Assembly (NCBI GenBank): GCA_023426505.1
Contig: JAFAAP010000271.1
Coordinates: forward strand, 1 to 16,800
From: Pseudomonadota bacterium
GTDB lineage: Bacteria; Pseudomonadota; Alphaproteobacteria; Rhizobiales; Beijerinckiaceae
Length of the DNA: 16,800 nucleotides
Reading direction: 5' to 3'
A program made the translations under genes and the position numbers. Shown in pieces: positions 6,383 to 13,035 of the stretch (its first letter is position 1; the number at the start of each line of letters is the position of its first letter). Under the pieces are notes generated by a model, which saw only the letters and a list, made by a program, of their open reading frames with translations, had not been told where the DNA came from and searched no databases.

Positions 6383-7546
6383 TCACGCTGCCACCTGTCG
6401 CGTTGACGCTTCGTCCGGGTGCTTAAGGCAAGAACCGTCCACGTCCGGCAACGGTGTGCTCCACCGCCGTAAGATGGTCCGCGCCGCATTCACATCGGCG
6501 TGGAGGTCATCGCTACAGGCGACACACCGAAACACCGCTTGGCTCTTGCGGCTCTCGGGATCGCGATGCCCGCAGGACGAGCACGCCTGCGAGGTTCCCC
6601 TTGAATTCACCAACGCGGCGTGGCCTCCGCGCTCCTCCAGCTTGTCGTTGGTTTGGCGCACGAGCTCGCCCCAGCACTGATCGAGGATCGCCTCGTTCAG
6701 CCTGGCCGTCATGTTGCGAATCTTCAGATCCTCGAACACGACCACCGAGAATCTCTCCGAAAGCTCCTTTGAGGTCTCGTGCGGCCAGTGGCGCCGGATC
6801 CGGCCGATCCGGGCCGAGATCTTCGCCGCCCTCAGCTTGGCTCGCCGGTTCCGGTGCGATCCCCGCCGGCCGCGAGCCACGACCCGCTGAGCGCGCTTCC
6901 GCTGCCGTTTGAGCACATGAATGCGCTCCATCGGCAGCGAGAGGTGCTCGCCGGTCGAGAGTGTCACCGTGTCGGACACGCCGAGGTCGGCGCCCACGGC
7001 ACTACCTTGATGAGTCCCAACGTGGCGCTCGTGCTCGCAGCAGAACGTCACCTGCCAACGACCTGCGTTCAGGGAGACGGTGACGTTCTTCAGCACCGGG
7101 AAGATCGCGTGTGCGGCGGAACTTGATAAAGCCGATCTTCGGCAGCTTCACCGCTGACCACTTCGCGTTGCGCTGCCTGATTTCGCATTCGCGCCCCTGA
7201 AAGCGCATCGTGTCGTTGACACCTCGCTTGCGCGGTGTCGGATACTTCGCCCGACCGGCGAAGAAGTTCTGGGACGCCTTATCGAGATCCCGCAGCGTCT
7301 ACTGCTGCGCCGTCTGCGAGACGGCAGCGATCCAGTCGAACTCCCGGCGCAAAGCCGTGAGCTCCCGCGCCTGAGCCACATAGTTGAGCTTACAGCCGGT
7401 GACCCGCTCGAAATTGCGGTCGTGATCGCGCCGATGTTCCAGGGCTAGGTTATAGATCAAACGGCACACACCGATCTCCTGTCGGAGATGAATCTCCTGG
7501 CTTGAACGGGATTAAGCTGAAAGACAAAACCACGCTGGAACAGCAT
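6383..7546 (-). pseudogene. tnpB: tnpB, RNA-guided nuclease of the IS element, frame-disrupted
   Basis: Reads right to left. The N-terminus from ATG 7546 (MLFQRGFVFQLNP) loses frame near 7488. The next frame gives VCRLIYNLALEHRRDH and continues to an in-frame TAG (7299-7301) where a Gln codon is expected. The same frame then gives LRDLDKASQNFFAGRAKYP and NAKWSAVKLPKIGFIKF. A second shift near 7110-7125 leads into the 237-codon remainder from 7096. That part keeps the RuvC residues (Asp37 in GADLG, Glu122 in FEDL, Asp201 in HADVNAA, numbered from 7096) and the zinc-ribbon cysteines 172, 175, 191 and 194. About 20 residues usual after NMT appear deleted. TnpB is an omega-RNA-guided DNA nuclease. 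This copy cannot be made full length. Confidence 0.85.
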
Positions 7547-7598
7547 CGCTTTGTTCGACACACGTTCGCACCAACTCGAAAGAAAGGCGGCATTCCTC

Positions 7599-7618
7599 CC
7601 CCTGGCTAAAGCAAGGGG
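7599..7618 (-). repeat. Subterminal hairpin at the tnpB-proximal (left) end of the element
   Basis: CCCCTGGC (7599-7606) pairs with GCAAGGGG (7611-7618) around a TAAA loop, with one G-A mismatch. It lies 9 nt inside the inferred boundary at 7627. A structured left end next to the target motif is the expected arrangement for single-strand IS605-type transposition. Confidence 0.65.
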
Positions 7619-7627
7619 TCTCCCGCC

Positions 7628-7948
7628 GTAAATACGATGAGCCTGCCGCTGCCGTTTGTCTGGCGGATGCCCACGAGTTCTTTGGACGCTCTGGTGTTCC
7701 TTGGGATCGGTGTCACAGGCAGGATCGGTCACTATCTCCTTGTCCGCGCCTTCGAGTTGGCGCCGGCGGTCTTCGTGTCGCCGTTTACCTACGGGCAGAT
7801 CCTGGGCGCCACATCGATCAGCTACCTTGTGTTTGGCCAGCTTCCTGATGGTTGGACCTGGGTTGGAGCGGCCATCATCGTGGCAAGCGGCCTGTTTATC
7901 CTATACTGGGAGCGTCGCTCCGAAGCGCCACGGGCCGATCGGGCGTAA
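7628..7948 (+). pseudogene. EamA/DMT-family transporter, 3' part (split by an IS element)
   Basis: The last 106 codons of the transporter interrupted at 6334. The frame resumes at GTA 7628. The hydrophobic second half includes LDALVFLGIGVTGRIGHYLL, the conserved LLVRAFELAPAVFVSPFTYG block, and ATSISYLVFGQLPDGWTWVG with a final membrane span up to about 7910. A short charged tail ends at TAA 7946-7948. An internal ATG at 7637 leaves 103 codons open, but it lacks a ribosome binding site, and half an EamA repeat pair is unlikely to work alone. Confidence 0.85.
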
Positions 7949-8015
7949 CGCGGCGAGAGCCCGCCCAGGCATGCCACCCATGCCCTGTCCGGCGGACGCG
8001 GGGCAGGACGCTCGC

Positions 8016-8318
8016 TCAACCCCCACCGAGGTTGCCCAGGGCCTTCTTCTGCTCGGTCAGGGCACCGGCGATGCGGGCAAAATGAACCACCAAGTCGGGA
8101 CGCTCACCATGGCGCTGGAACTCGTCCTCCCCGCATTGCAGCGCCGACATGATCTCCTCGGCCGTGATCGCCGTCTCGCGATAAAGAAGGCCGATTGCTT
8201 CAACAAAGGCGCACTCCAGGTGATCGATCCGGCCGTAGATCTCCTCCAGGCACTCCTCCTGCTTCCGGCTGCTTTCCTCCAGGGTGGCGAGCCGTTCCTC
8301 AATCGACCCATGTGGCAT
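8016..8318 (-). CDS. Hypothetical acidic, helical small protein (100 aa)
   Basis: The minus-strand ORF starts at ATG 8316-8318 with only a weak purine run (AGAGAGAC) upstream. The product is charged and predicted helical by eye. ERLATLEESSRKQEECLEEI, continuing to YGRIDHLE, has heptad-like leucine/isoleucine spacing suggesting a short coiled coil at about 8-35. Residues 36-85 are amphipathic (FVEAIGLLYRE, EEIMSALQCGEDEFQ). No membrane segment or signal peptide. I do not recognise a named family. Codon usage favours a real gene over the overlapping plus-strand frames. It is convergent with the 3' transporter fragment and flanked by debris, so it may belong to the genome's accessory set. Confidence 0.6.
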   Translation of the reverse strand: MPHGSIEERLATLEESSRKQEECLEEIYGRIDHLECAFVEAIGLLYRETAITAEEIMSALQCGEDEFQRHGERPDLVVHFARIAGALTEQKKALGNLGGG

Positions 8319-8497
8319 TGGCGTCTCTCTTGTCGTGGCGGGGATGGGCTACCGGTCAAGCCGCAGGGATGTTGCACCGCGGCTTGGGACAAGCCCCCCG
8401 GCTCTGGTCGGCCATCGATCCGGCGGGACATGGCAGGGCCGATCGTCCCTTCCGGGGCCGCCCGTGCCGGCGTGGGGAGCATGATACGGAGTGAATG

Positions 8498-8766
8498 ATG
8501 GTAGGGCTCTCAATCCTCGACCTGGTTCGCTTCACTGAAGGCAAAGATGCCCGTTTGCCCTCGACCATGCCTGCGATCTGGCCGGGCAGGCCGAAGGTTG
8601 GGGCTATGGCCGCATCTGGGTGGCCGAGCACCACAGCATGCCCGGCATCGCCAGCGCCGCCACTTCTCTCGTGATCGCCCACATGGCCGCCGGCTCCCGC
8701 TCCATTCGGGTCGAGGCTGGCGGGATCATGCTGCTAAACTGTGATGCTGATGCCTCCGCGGCGTAA
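8498..8766 (+). pseudogene. LLM-class flavin-dependent oxidoreductase, truncated and frameshifted
   Basis: Start at ATG 8498 (or 8495) behind GGAG (8488-8491). The N-terminus VGLSILDLVRFTEGKDA is typical of LLM-class monooxygenases. A single missing base near 8552 moves the reading to the next frame, which gives ALDHACDLAGQAEGWGYGRI, the hallmark WVAEHHSMPGIASAAT, then a beta strand ending VEAGGIMLLN. Family resemblance stops at about 8740, after about 80 of the usual 330 or so residues. The frame then runs to a TAA at 8764-8766. Intact members are FMN-dependent (luciferase-like) oxidoreductases with a TIM-barrel fold. This remnant has lost most of the barrel. The breakpoint coincides with the start of a tnpB remnant on the other strand. 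Confidence 0.75.
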
Positions 8767-8881
8767 GGGACACGGCTTTCTGGTCCCATCAGACCAGGCG
8801 TCTTGGACCCGAGACGGGCCATGCTCAGTGCCGCGTTCTGATCGCGGTCGTGAACCGACCCACAATCGCTCCGAATGTCCA
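8741..8881 (-). pseudogene. tnpB-like transposase remnant (C-terminal zinc ribbon)
   Basis: On the minus strand one frame gives SDCGSVHDRDQNAALSMARL. This matches the end of the OrfB/TnpB zinc ribbon, where Cys-Gly is followed by HDRD-x-NAA with the last RuvC aspartate. After it come about 25 divergent residues. Nothing recognisable of the rest of tnpB remains upstream. It is a different subtype from the element at 6335-7627, which reads HADVNAA at the same place. It abuts the break in the LLM oxidoreductase pseudogene, so it is probably scar DNA from an element that destroyed that gene. Confidence 0.5.
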
Positions 8882-8902
8882 GTCACAGGGGCCAAGGCTC
8901 AA

Positions 8903-8949
8903 GAGAGGATCTGATGCGGCTTCCGCCGCATGTGCGTGTTCATCCTCTC
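8903..8949. repeat. Nested double stem-loop
   Basis: Outer stem: GAGAGGAT (8903-8910) with ATCCTCTC (8942-8949). Inner perfect hairpin: ATGCGGC (8914-8920) with GCCGCAT (8925-8931) around a TTCC loop. No T-run follows on either strand, so a classical terminator is not supported. It may be an IS end structure, a repetitive-element hairpin or a structured RNA. Confidence 0.5.
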
Positions 8950-9016
8950 CCCGAACAGGAGACGGCCTACGGCGCTTTTTGCTAACCGCGGGCTGCACCA
9001 TTGGGTGCCCATGCGA

Positions 9017-9222
9017 TTTAATAAATTTATATAACATAACAAATCATTTAACATTATATTTCCTTGAGTAAAGAAATTTGCAATTGACCTTACCAATACG
9101 GTCGTCAAAGGATCGGAAAAATTGCCGGCTGCAGGATTTCGTCTCCTGACGCTAAAGCGAAGTGACACGAAACGGAGCGGACGTGACGGCGCCGGTCCGA
9201 CGATGGCTAGGGAGGATCACCG
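9017..9222 (+). promoter_or_regulatory. AT-rich promoter/leader region of the ABC importer operon
   Basis: A strikingly AT-rich run at about 9015-9083 sits in otherwise GC-rich DNA, directly upstream of the operon. TTGAC (9084-9088) and GTCAA (9104-9108) form a dyad with a 15-nt spacer that could bind a regulator. TTGACC could alternatively serve as a -35 box, but no clear -10 follows at 17 nt. The region ends in a strong GGAGG (9210-9214), 8 nt before the start codon. Confidence 0.5.
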
Positions 9223-10359
9223 ATGTATTCTAAACTTGTTCTCGCGGCGGGCACAGCGCTGCTGACTCTTGCGGGGGCTGCGCAGGCCCAAGAGGCCGTT
9301 GAGATCGGCGTTGTTGTCGAACTCTCCGGCGCCGGCGCACCGGCGGGCATCAACTGGCGTGACGGCATCAAGATTGCCGTGGACGAGATCAATGCGGAAG
9401 GTGGCATTCTCAGCAGGCCGGTCAAGGTTACCGAGTACGACACGCAGACCGATCCGCAGATTTCGCGTGCGTTGGTGCAGAAGGCGATTGATGGGGGCGC
9501 CTACGCGATCTGGGGCACGATTTATTCCGGCTCGACGCTGGTCAACATGCTGGTGGCGCAACAGAACAGTGTGCCGCAGTTCGTCGGTTCTGAGGCACCG
9601 ACGATCGTTGAGAAGGGCAACCCGTTCGTCTTCCGCACCTCCTCCGGCGCTCAGAAGGGCGTCCCAGCCCTGGTGCCTTACTTCAAGGACACGTTGAAGG
9701 CTAAGAAGGTCGGCGTCGCTTGGGTGAACAACGAGTTCGGCCGCGGCGGACGCAATGTGTTCATCTCCGAAATGAAGAAGGCCGGCATTGAAGTTGTGGC
9801 TGACGTGCCATCCGAGCAGGCGCAGACCGATTATGCGTCGGACGTCTCCAAGCTGAAGCAGTCGGGCGTCGACGCCGTGTTTGTCTATATGAATCAGGAG
9901 GAGTCCGCCCGCTTTCTGATCGAGGCGAAGAAGCAGGGTCTCGCGATGCCGCTCGTCGGCGAGGTGACACTGACCGAGGCCAAGGTCATCGAGTTGGCAG
10001 GCTCCGCGGCTGAAGGTGCAATCGCTCACGTAGGCATCACGGCCTCCGCCGATCAGATCGAAGGGATTGCAGCCTTCAGAGAGAAGTTTGTTAAAACCTT
10101 CAAGCGCGTTCCGACCCACGACGCGATCAAGGGCTATATCGGCGCCTGGACGACGAAGTATGTGACCGAACTCGTCGGCAAGTTCGATGGTGAGGCCTTT
10201 GCCGAGAAGATGCACGGCCTATGCCTGCCTGCCGCGAAATATCCGAAGATCCTGCTCGACACCTGCTGGGACAACCGCGGCGAGATGTCCCGTCCGAGTT
10301 TCATGGTGCAGGTCCGGAACGGATCGCCGTCCGTGATCGGTACCGTCCCGGCCAACTGA
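9223..10359 (+). CDS. livJ: Branched-chain amino acid-type (HAAT) ABC transporter substrate-binding protein
   Basis: 378 aa. A Sec signal peptide is clear: basic MYSK, hydrophobic core, then an AQA cleavage motif after about residue 22. The mature part is a type I periplasmic binding fold: EIGVVVELSGAGAPAGINWR at the first strand, then the AVDEINAEGGI motif of the LivJ/Peripla_BP_6 family, and YSGSTLVNML near the binding cleft. Two cysteines near the C-terminus (in GLCLPAAK and LDTCWD) may form a disulphide. The protein would capture the substrate in the periplasm for LivHMGF. The family covers branched-chain amino acids, amides, urea and aromatic acids, and the ligand is not readable here. 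The start is set by GGAGG with an 8-nt spacer and by the signal peptide. First gene of a five-gene operon. Confidence 0.92.
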   Translation: MYSKLVLAAGTALLTLAGAAQAQEAVEIGVVVELSGAGAPAGINWRDGIKIAVDEINAEGGILSRPVKVTEYDTQTDPQISRALVQKAIDGGAYAIWGTIYSGSTLVNMLVAQQNSVPQFVGSEAPTIVEKGNPFVFRTSSGAQKGVPALVPYFKDTLKAKKVGVAWVNNEFGRGGRNVFISEMKKAGIEVVADVPSEQAQTDYASDVSKLKQSGVDAVFVYMNQEESARFLIEAKKQGLAMPLVGEVTLTEAKVIELAGSAAEGAIAHVGITASADQIEGIAAFREKFVKTFKRVPTHDAIKGYIGAWTTKYVTELVGKFDGEAFAEKMHGLCLPAAKYPKILLDTCWDNRGEMSRPSFMVQVRNGSPSVIGTVPAN

Positions 10360-10380
10360 TCGCCGGAACCTCTAACACCT

Positions 10381-10409
10381 GCCGCGGCAACAGCGCCGGC
10401 TGTCGCGGC
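10381..10409 (+). promoter_or_regulatory. Intergenic stem-loop between binding-protein and permease genes
   Basis: GCCGCG (10381-10386) pairs with CGCGGC (10404-10409), and ACAG (10390-10393) with CTGT (10400-10403). This leaves a GCA bulge and a CGCCGG loop. It lies in the 71-bp gap after the binding-protein stop. Such a structure commonly protects the upstream mRNA or attenuates read-through, giving excess binding protein over permease. No T-run follows, so mRNA stabilisation is more likely than termination. That is inference. Confidence 0.55.
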
Positions 10410-10430
10410 CTTCAACCAAAAAATCAAGCA

Positions 10431-11309
10431 ATGTCCCAGTTTCTGCAGGTCCTGCTGTCCGGTCTCGCGACTGGATCAATCTACGCGCTCGTCGCGATCG
10501 GCTTTGCGCTGGTCTGGCAGGCGGCGCAAACGATCAACTTCGCCCAGGGCGAGTTCGTCATGCTTCCGGCGTTCCTGGTTCTGGTCGGCTTGAACTATTT
10601 CGATCTGCCGCTCTGGGGCGCGCTGGTGTTCGGTCTTGCCATGTCGATCCTCATCTTGGGAGCGGCGTTCAAGAAGCTAGTCGTCGAGCCCATCCTGCCG
10701 CATGGCGGCATCACGCTCGTCATTGCCACGATCGCGCTCGGCATCCTGATCAGGGAGAGCGTAAAGGAGTTCTACAGCGCGGAGGGGCAGCCCTTCCCGT
10801 CTATGTTCCCAACCGACGCGATCGACATTCTCGGCGCGGTCGTCTCACTCCAGGACATCCTGAACCTCGTCTTCTCGCTGGGGATCGTCGTCCTGCTGAC
10901 GCTTTTCCTCAACCGCACCCGCACCGGCCGCTGTATGCAGGCAACCGCGCAGAATCCGGCTGTGGCCGAGATCCTGGGTGTCGATGTGAAGAGAATGGTC
11001 CTCTACACGTTCCTGATCAACGCCGCGCTCGCGGCGCTCGCCTCCTTTCTCATCACGCCGGTCTATCTCGCCAAGTTCTCGAACGGCGAGACCCTGGGCC
11101 TCGTCGCCTTCATCGCGGCCATCGTTGGGGGCTTCAACCAGATGCGCGGTGCGCTGGTGGGCGGATTGCTGATCGGCGTCCTAGACAATCTAGTGGCCAC
11201 CTACGTCACTGCCGAATACCGCGCTGCGCTGCCGTTGATCCTCCTGATCCTCATCATCCTGGTCCGCCCGCAAGGCATTCTGGGCACGCCTGAGGGGAGG
11301 GCCGTCTGA
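10431..11309 (+). CDS. livH: ABC transporter permease, LivH type
   Basis: 292 aa inner-membrane permease from ATG 10431. The N-terminus FLQVLLSGLATGSIYALVAI followed by GFALVWQAAQTINFAQGEFV is the classic LivH signature. About eight hydrophobic spans follow, with the EAA-like cytoplasmic loop in TGRCMQATAQNPAVAEILGV at about 165-185, which contacts the ATPases. The C-terminus LILVRPQGILG is also typical. The frame is open further upstream to 10221, but that would overlap the binding-protein gene, and the motif fixes the start. Unusually, the A-rich sequence before the ATG has no clear Shine-Dalgarno, which with the stem-loop upstream may keep expression below that of livJ. The stop overlaps the next start by one base (TGATG). 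Confidence 0.93.
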   Translation: MSQFLQVLLSGLATGSIYALVAIGFALVWQAAQTINFAQGEFVMLPAFLVLVGLNYFDLPLWGALVFGLAMSILILGAAFKKLVVEPILPHGGITLVIATIALGILIRESVKEFYSAEGQPFPSMFPTDAIDILGAVVSLQDILNLVFSLGIVVLLTLFLNRTRTGRCMQATAQNPAVAEILGVDVKRMVLYTFLINAALAALASFLITPVYLAKFSNGETLGLVAFIAAIVGGFNQMRGALVGGLLIGVLDNLVATYVTAEYRAALPLILLILIILVRPQGILGTPEGRAV

Positions 11310-12289
11310 TGAAGGCCTGGCTTCGCCACGTCCTGATCCTAGCATTGATAACGTTCGCAATTGTGGCGCCCGTCGGACGGGGCAACTACATCATCTACGT
11401 GATGACCTCCTGGCTGATCTTCTCGGTCGCTGCGATGGGTCTCAACCTGACACTCGGCTATGCCGGCCAGATCTCGCTGGCGCAGGCCTCCTTCATGGCC
11501 ATCGGGGCCTATACGACGGCGCTCCTCACGCTCGCCGGTTGGCACTGGCTCGTAGCCATGCCGCTCGGCGTTCTAGCTTGTTTCGCTGTCGGATTCGGGT
11601 TGGGCTATCCCGCCCTACGCGTGAAGGGGCACTTCCTCGCCTTCGTAACTCTCGCGTTCAACACATTGGTCTTCCTTGTGCTGCGCAATGAGGAGTGGCT
11701 GACAGGCGGGACCTATGGGCTCGTCGGCATTCCGCGGCCGAACCTCGGCCTGTTCTCGACCATGAGGTCGCTGCCTTTCTACTACTTCACGCTTGCAGTA
11801 ACGGCCGTGGCCGCGATGGCCATGTGGGGCATCGTGCGCTCGCCCTGGGGGCGCGCGTTCAGGGCGTTTCGCGAGAACCCGATCCGGGCTGAGAGCCTCG
11901 GGGTCGACACCCGCCGTATCACGCTCCTGGCTTTTGCCATCGGCTCTATGTACGGAGGGCTCGCCGGATCGCTGATTGCGCCGCTCGTGCAGTTCATCGA
12001 GCCGGGTTCCTTCGGGCTCGCCCATTCGCTGCGCATCCTGCTGATGGTCGTAGTCGGCGGCGCGGGCTCCTTCTTCGGCCCGTTCCTGGGAGCGGGCGTC
12101 GTGATCCTACTGCCCGAGATCCTCCGCTTCACCGAAGGCTACTACCTTATCATCTATTCGACCCTCGTGATCGTCATGCTCATCTTCGTCCCCTCGGGCA
12201 TAATCGGCATATGGGGTCGCATCCGCGACCGGTTTATCGTGCGACCTGTCGCTCGCGCCGATCTTCAGCAGGGGGCGCAGCTCAAATGA
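11309..12289 (+). CDS. livM: ABC transporter permease, LivM type
   Basis: 326 aa partner permease. Conserved LivM blocks are present: GLNLTLGYAGQISLAQASFM near 47-66, TYGLVGIPRP near 135-144, and the cytoplasmic coupling loop SPWGRAFRAFRENPIRAESL near 178-197. GGAGSFFGPFLGAGVVILLP lies toward the C-terminus, followed by a last membrane span and a basic tail. It should pair with LivH to form the translocation pathway. GGGGAGG upstream gives good initiation, and the start overlaps the livH stop. Its own stop overlaps the LivG start by 4 nt (ATGA), so the three genes are translationally coupled. Length is normal for the family and no disruption is seen. Confidence 0.93.
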   Translation: MKAWLRHVLILALITFAIVAPVGRGNYIIYVMTSWLIFSVAAMGLNLTLGYAGQISLAQASFMAIGAYTTALLTLAGWHWLVAMPLGVLACFAVGFGLGYPALRVKGHFLAFVTLAFNTLVFLVLRNEEWLTGGTYGLVGIPRPNLGLFSTMRSLPFYYFTLAVTAVAAMAMWGIVRSPWGRAFRAFRENPIRAESLGVDTRRITLLAFAIGSMYGGLAGSLIAPLVQFIEPGSFGLAHSLRILLMVVVGGAGSFFGPFLGAGVVILLPEILRFTEGYYLIIYSTLVIVMLIFVPSGIIGIWGRIRDRFIVRPVARADLQQGAQLK

Positions 12290-13032
12290 GCCGGCCAATC
12301 CTTTCCGTCCGCAGCATTGAGAAGAGCTTCGGGGGCATTAAGGCCGTCAGGGGTGTGTCCTTGGACGTTTATAAGGGCGAGATCCTTGGCTTGATTGGGC
12401 CGAACGGCTCCGGCAAATCAACGCTCTTCAACTGCATCCTTGGTCAGCTTGAACCCGATGCAGGCCAAGTCCATGTCAACGGCTTCGACGTATCCGGCCT
12501 GCGGCCGTCCAAACTGAACAGGCTCGGCGTCGGCCGCACCTTCCAGCAGCTCGCCGTATTCCCGCAGATGAGCGTCTTCGACAACATCGTCCTGGCAGGA
12601 CAGGAGCATCGCGGCACAATGCTTTCGCGGCTGTTCGGCCCCTCGGATGCTGGCCTCGCTGCGGATGCAGAGAGGATGATCTCATTCTTCCGCCTGGACC
12701 ATCTGCGCGATACGCTAGCGGGCTCGCTCTCCTACGGCCAGCAGAAGCTGCTGGACGCCGCCATGGCATTCATGGCGGGCCCGACCCTGGTGCTCCTCGA
12801 CGAGCCAGCGGGCGGCGTAAACCTGACGATGCTCTCGCACCTGAAAGAGCGGCTTGCCGCCTACAACGCCGAGCATGGCACGACCTTCGTGGTGATCGAG
12901 CACAACACGGAGTTTGTGATGAGCCTTTGCACCCGGATCGTCGTGCTCGCCGAAGGCGCTATCATCGCCGAGGGGACGCCGGACGAGATCCGGTCGAACC
13001 AAACGGTGATTGATGCCTATCTCGGTGGTTGA
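12286..13032 (+). CDS. livG: ABC transporter ATP-binding protein, LivG type
   Basis: 248 aa. Walker A GPNGSGKST at 38-46, Q-loop Gln around 87-88, signature LSYGQQ at 148-153 (LSYG in place of LSGG is usual for LivG), Walker B LVLLDEP at 168-174 with catalytic Glu173, and the switch His206 in VVIEHN. All ATPase motifs are intact. It would act as one of the two nucleotide-binding subunits on the cytoplasmic face. Start chosen at the ATGA overlap with livM. The frame is open to 12211, but that would bury the start deep within livM. Confidence 0.94.
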   Translation: MSRPILSVRSIEKSFGGIKAVRGVSLDVYKGEILGLIGPNGSGKSTLFNCILGQLEPDAGQVHVNGFDVSGLRPSKLNRLGVGRTFQQLAVFPQMSVFDNIVLAGQEHRGTMLSRLFGPSDAGLAADAERMISFFRLDHLRDTLAGSLSYGQQKLLDAAMAFMAGPTLVLLDEPAGGVNLTMLSHLKERLAAYNAEHGTTFVVIEHNTEFVMSLCTRIVVLAEGAIIAEGTPDEIRSNQTVIDAYLGG

Positions 13033-13035
13033 TTA

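Larger units (their letters stand above)
6335..7627 (-). mobile_element. IS200/IS605-family element, IS1341 type (tnpB only)
   Basis: A 1293-bp insertion within the transporter gene. It carries one decayed tnpB on the minus strand and no tnpA. Both ends have subterminal imperfect hairpins (6345-6365 and 7599-7618) instead of terminal inverted repeats, and no target duplication is visible, as expected for this family. Boundaries were fixed by restoring the interrupted frame: ...GGA TCG at 6334 joins GTA AAT ACG ATG at 7628 with no gain or loss of codons. On the minus strand this places TTTAC immediately 5' of the tnpB-proximal (left) end, which would be the target/TAM motif. The other end reads GATGTTAA before the flank. 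Exact ends could shift by a base or two. Confidence 0.85.

Noticed and set aside
7656..8498. 280-aa plus-strand ORF overlapping the transporter 3' fragment and beyond
   Set aside because: It is in a different frame from the conserved EamA sequence and opposite the better-supported 100-aa minus ORF. The composition is shadow-like.
9010..9083. AT-rich stretch as a replication origin
   Set aside because: No DnaA-box or iteron series is visible. Its position directly before an operon fits a promoter better.
9217..10215. 332-aa minus-strand ORF opposite the binding-protein gene
   Set aside because: It is the antisense of a high-GC gene with strong codon periodicity, without any recognisable domain.
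10221..10430. Upstream extension of the LivH frame
   Set aside because: It would overlap the binding-protein gene by 139 nt. The LivH N-terminal motif begins at ATG 10431.
12211..12285. Upstream extension of the LivG frame
   Set aside because: It lies inside livM. The ATGA overlap at 12286 and family length fix the start.
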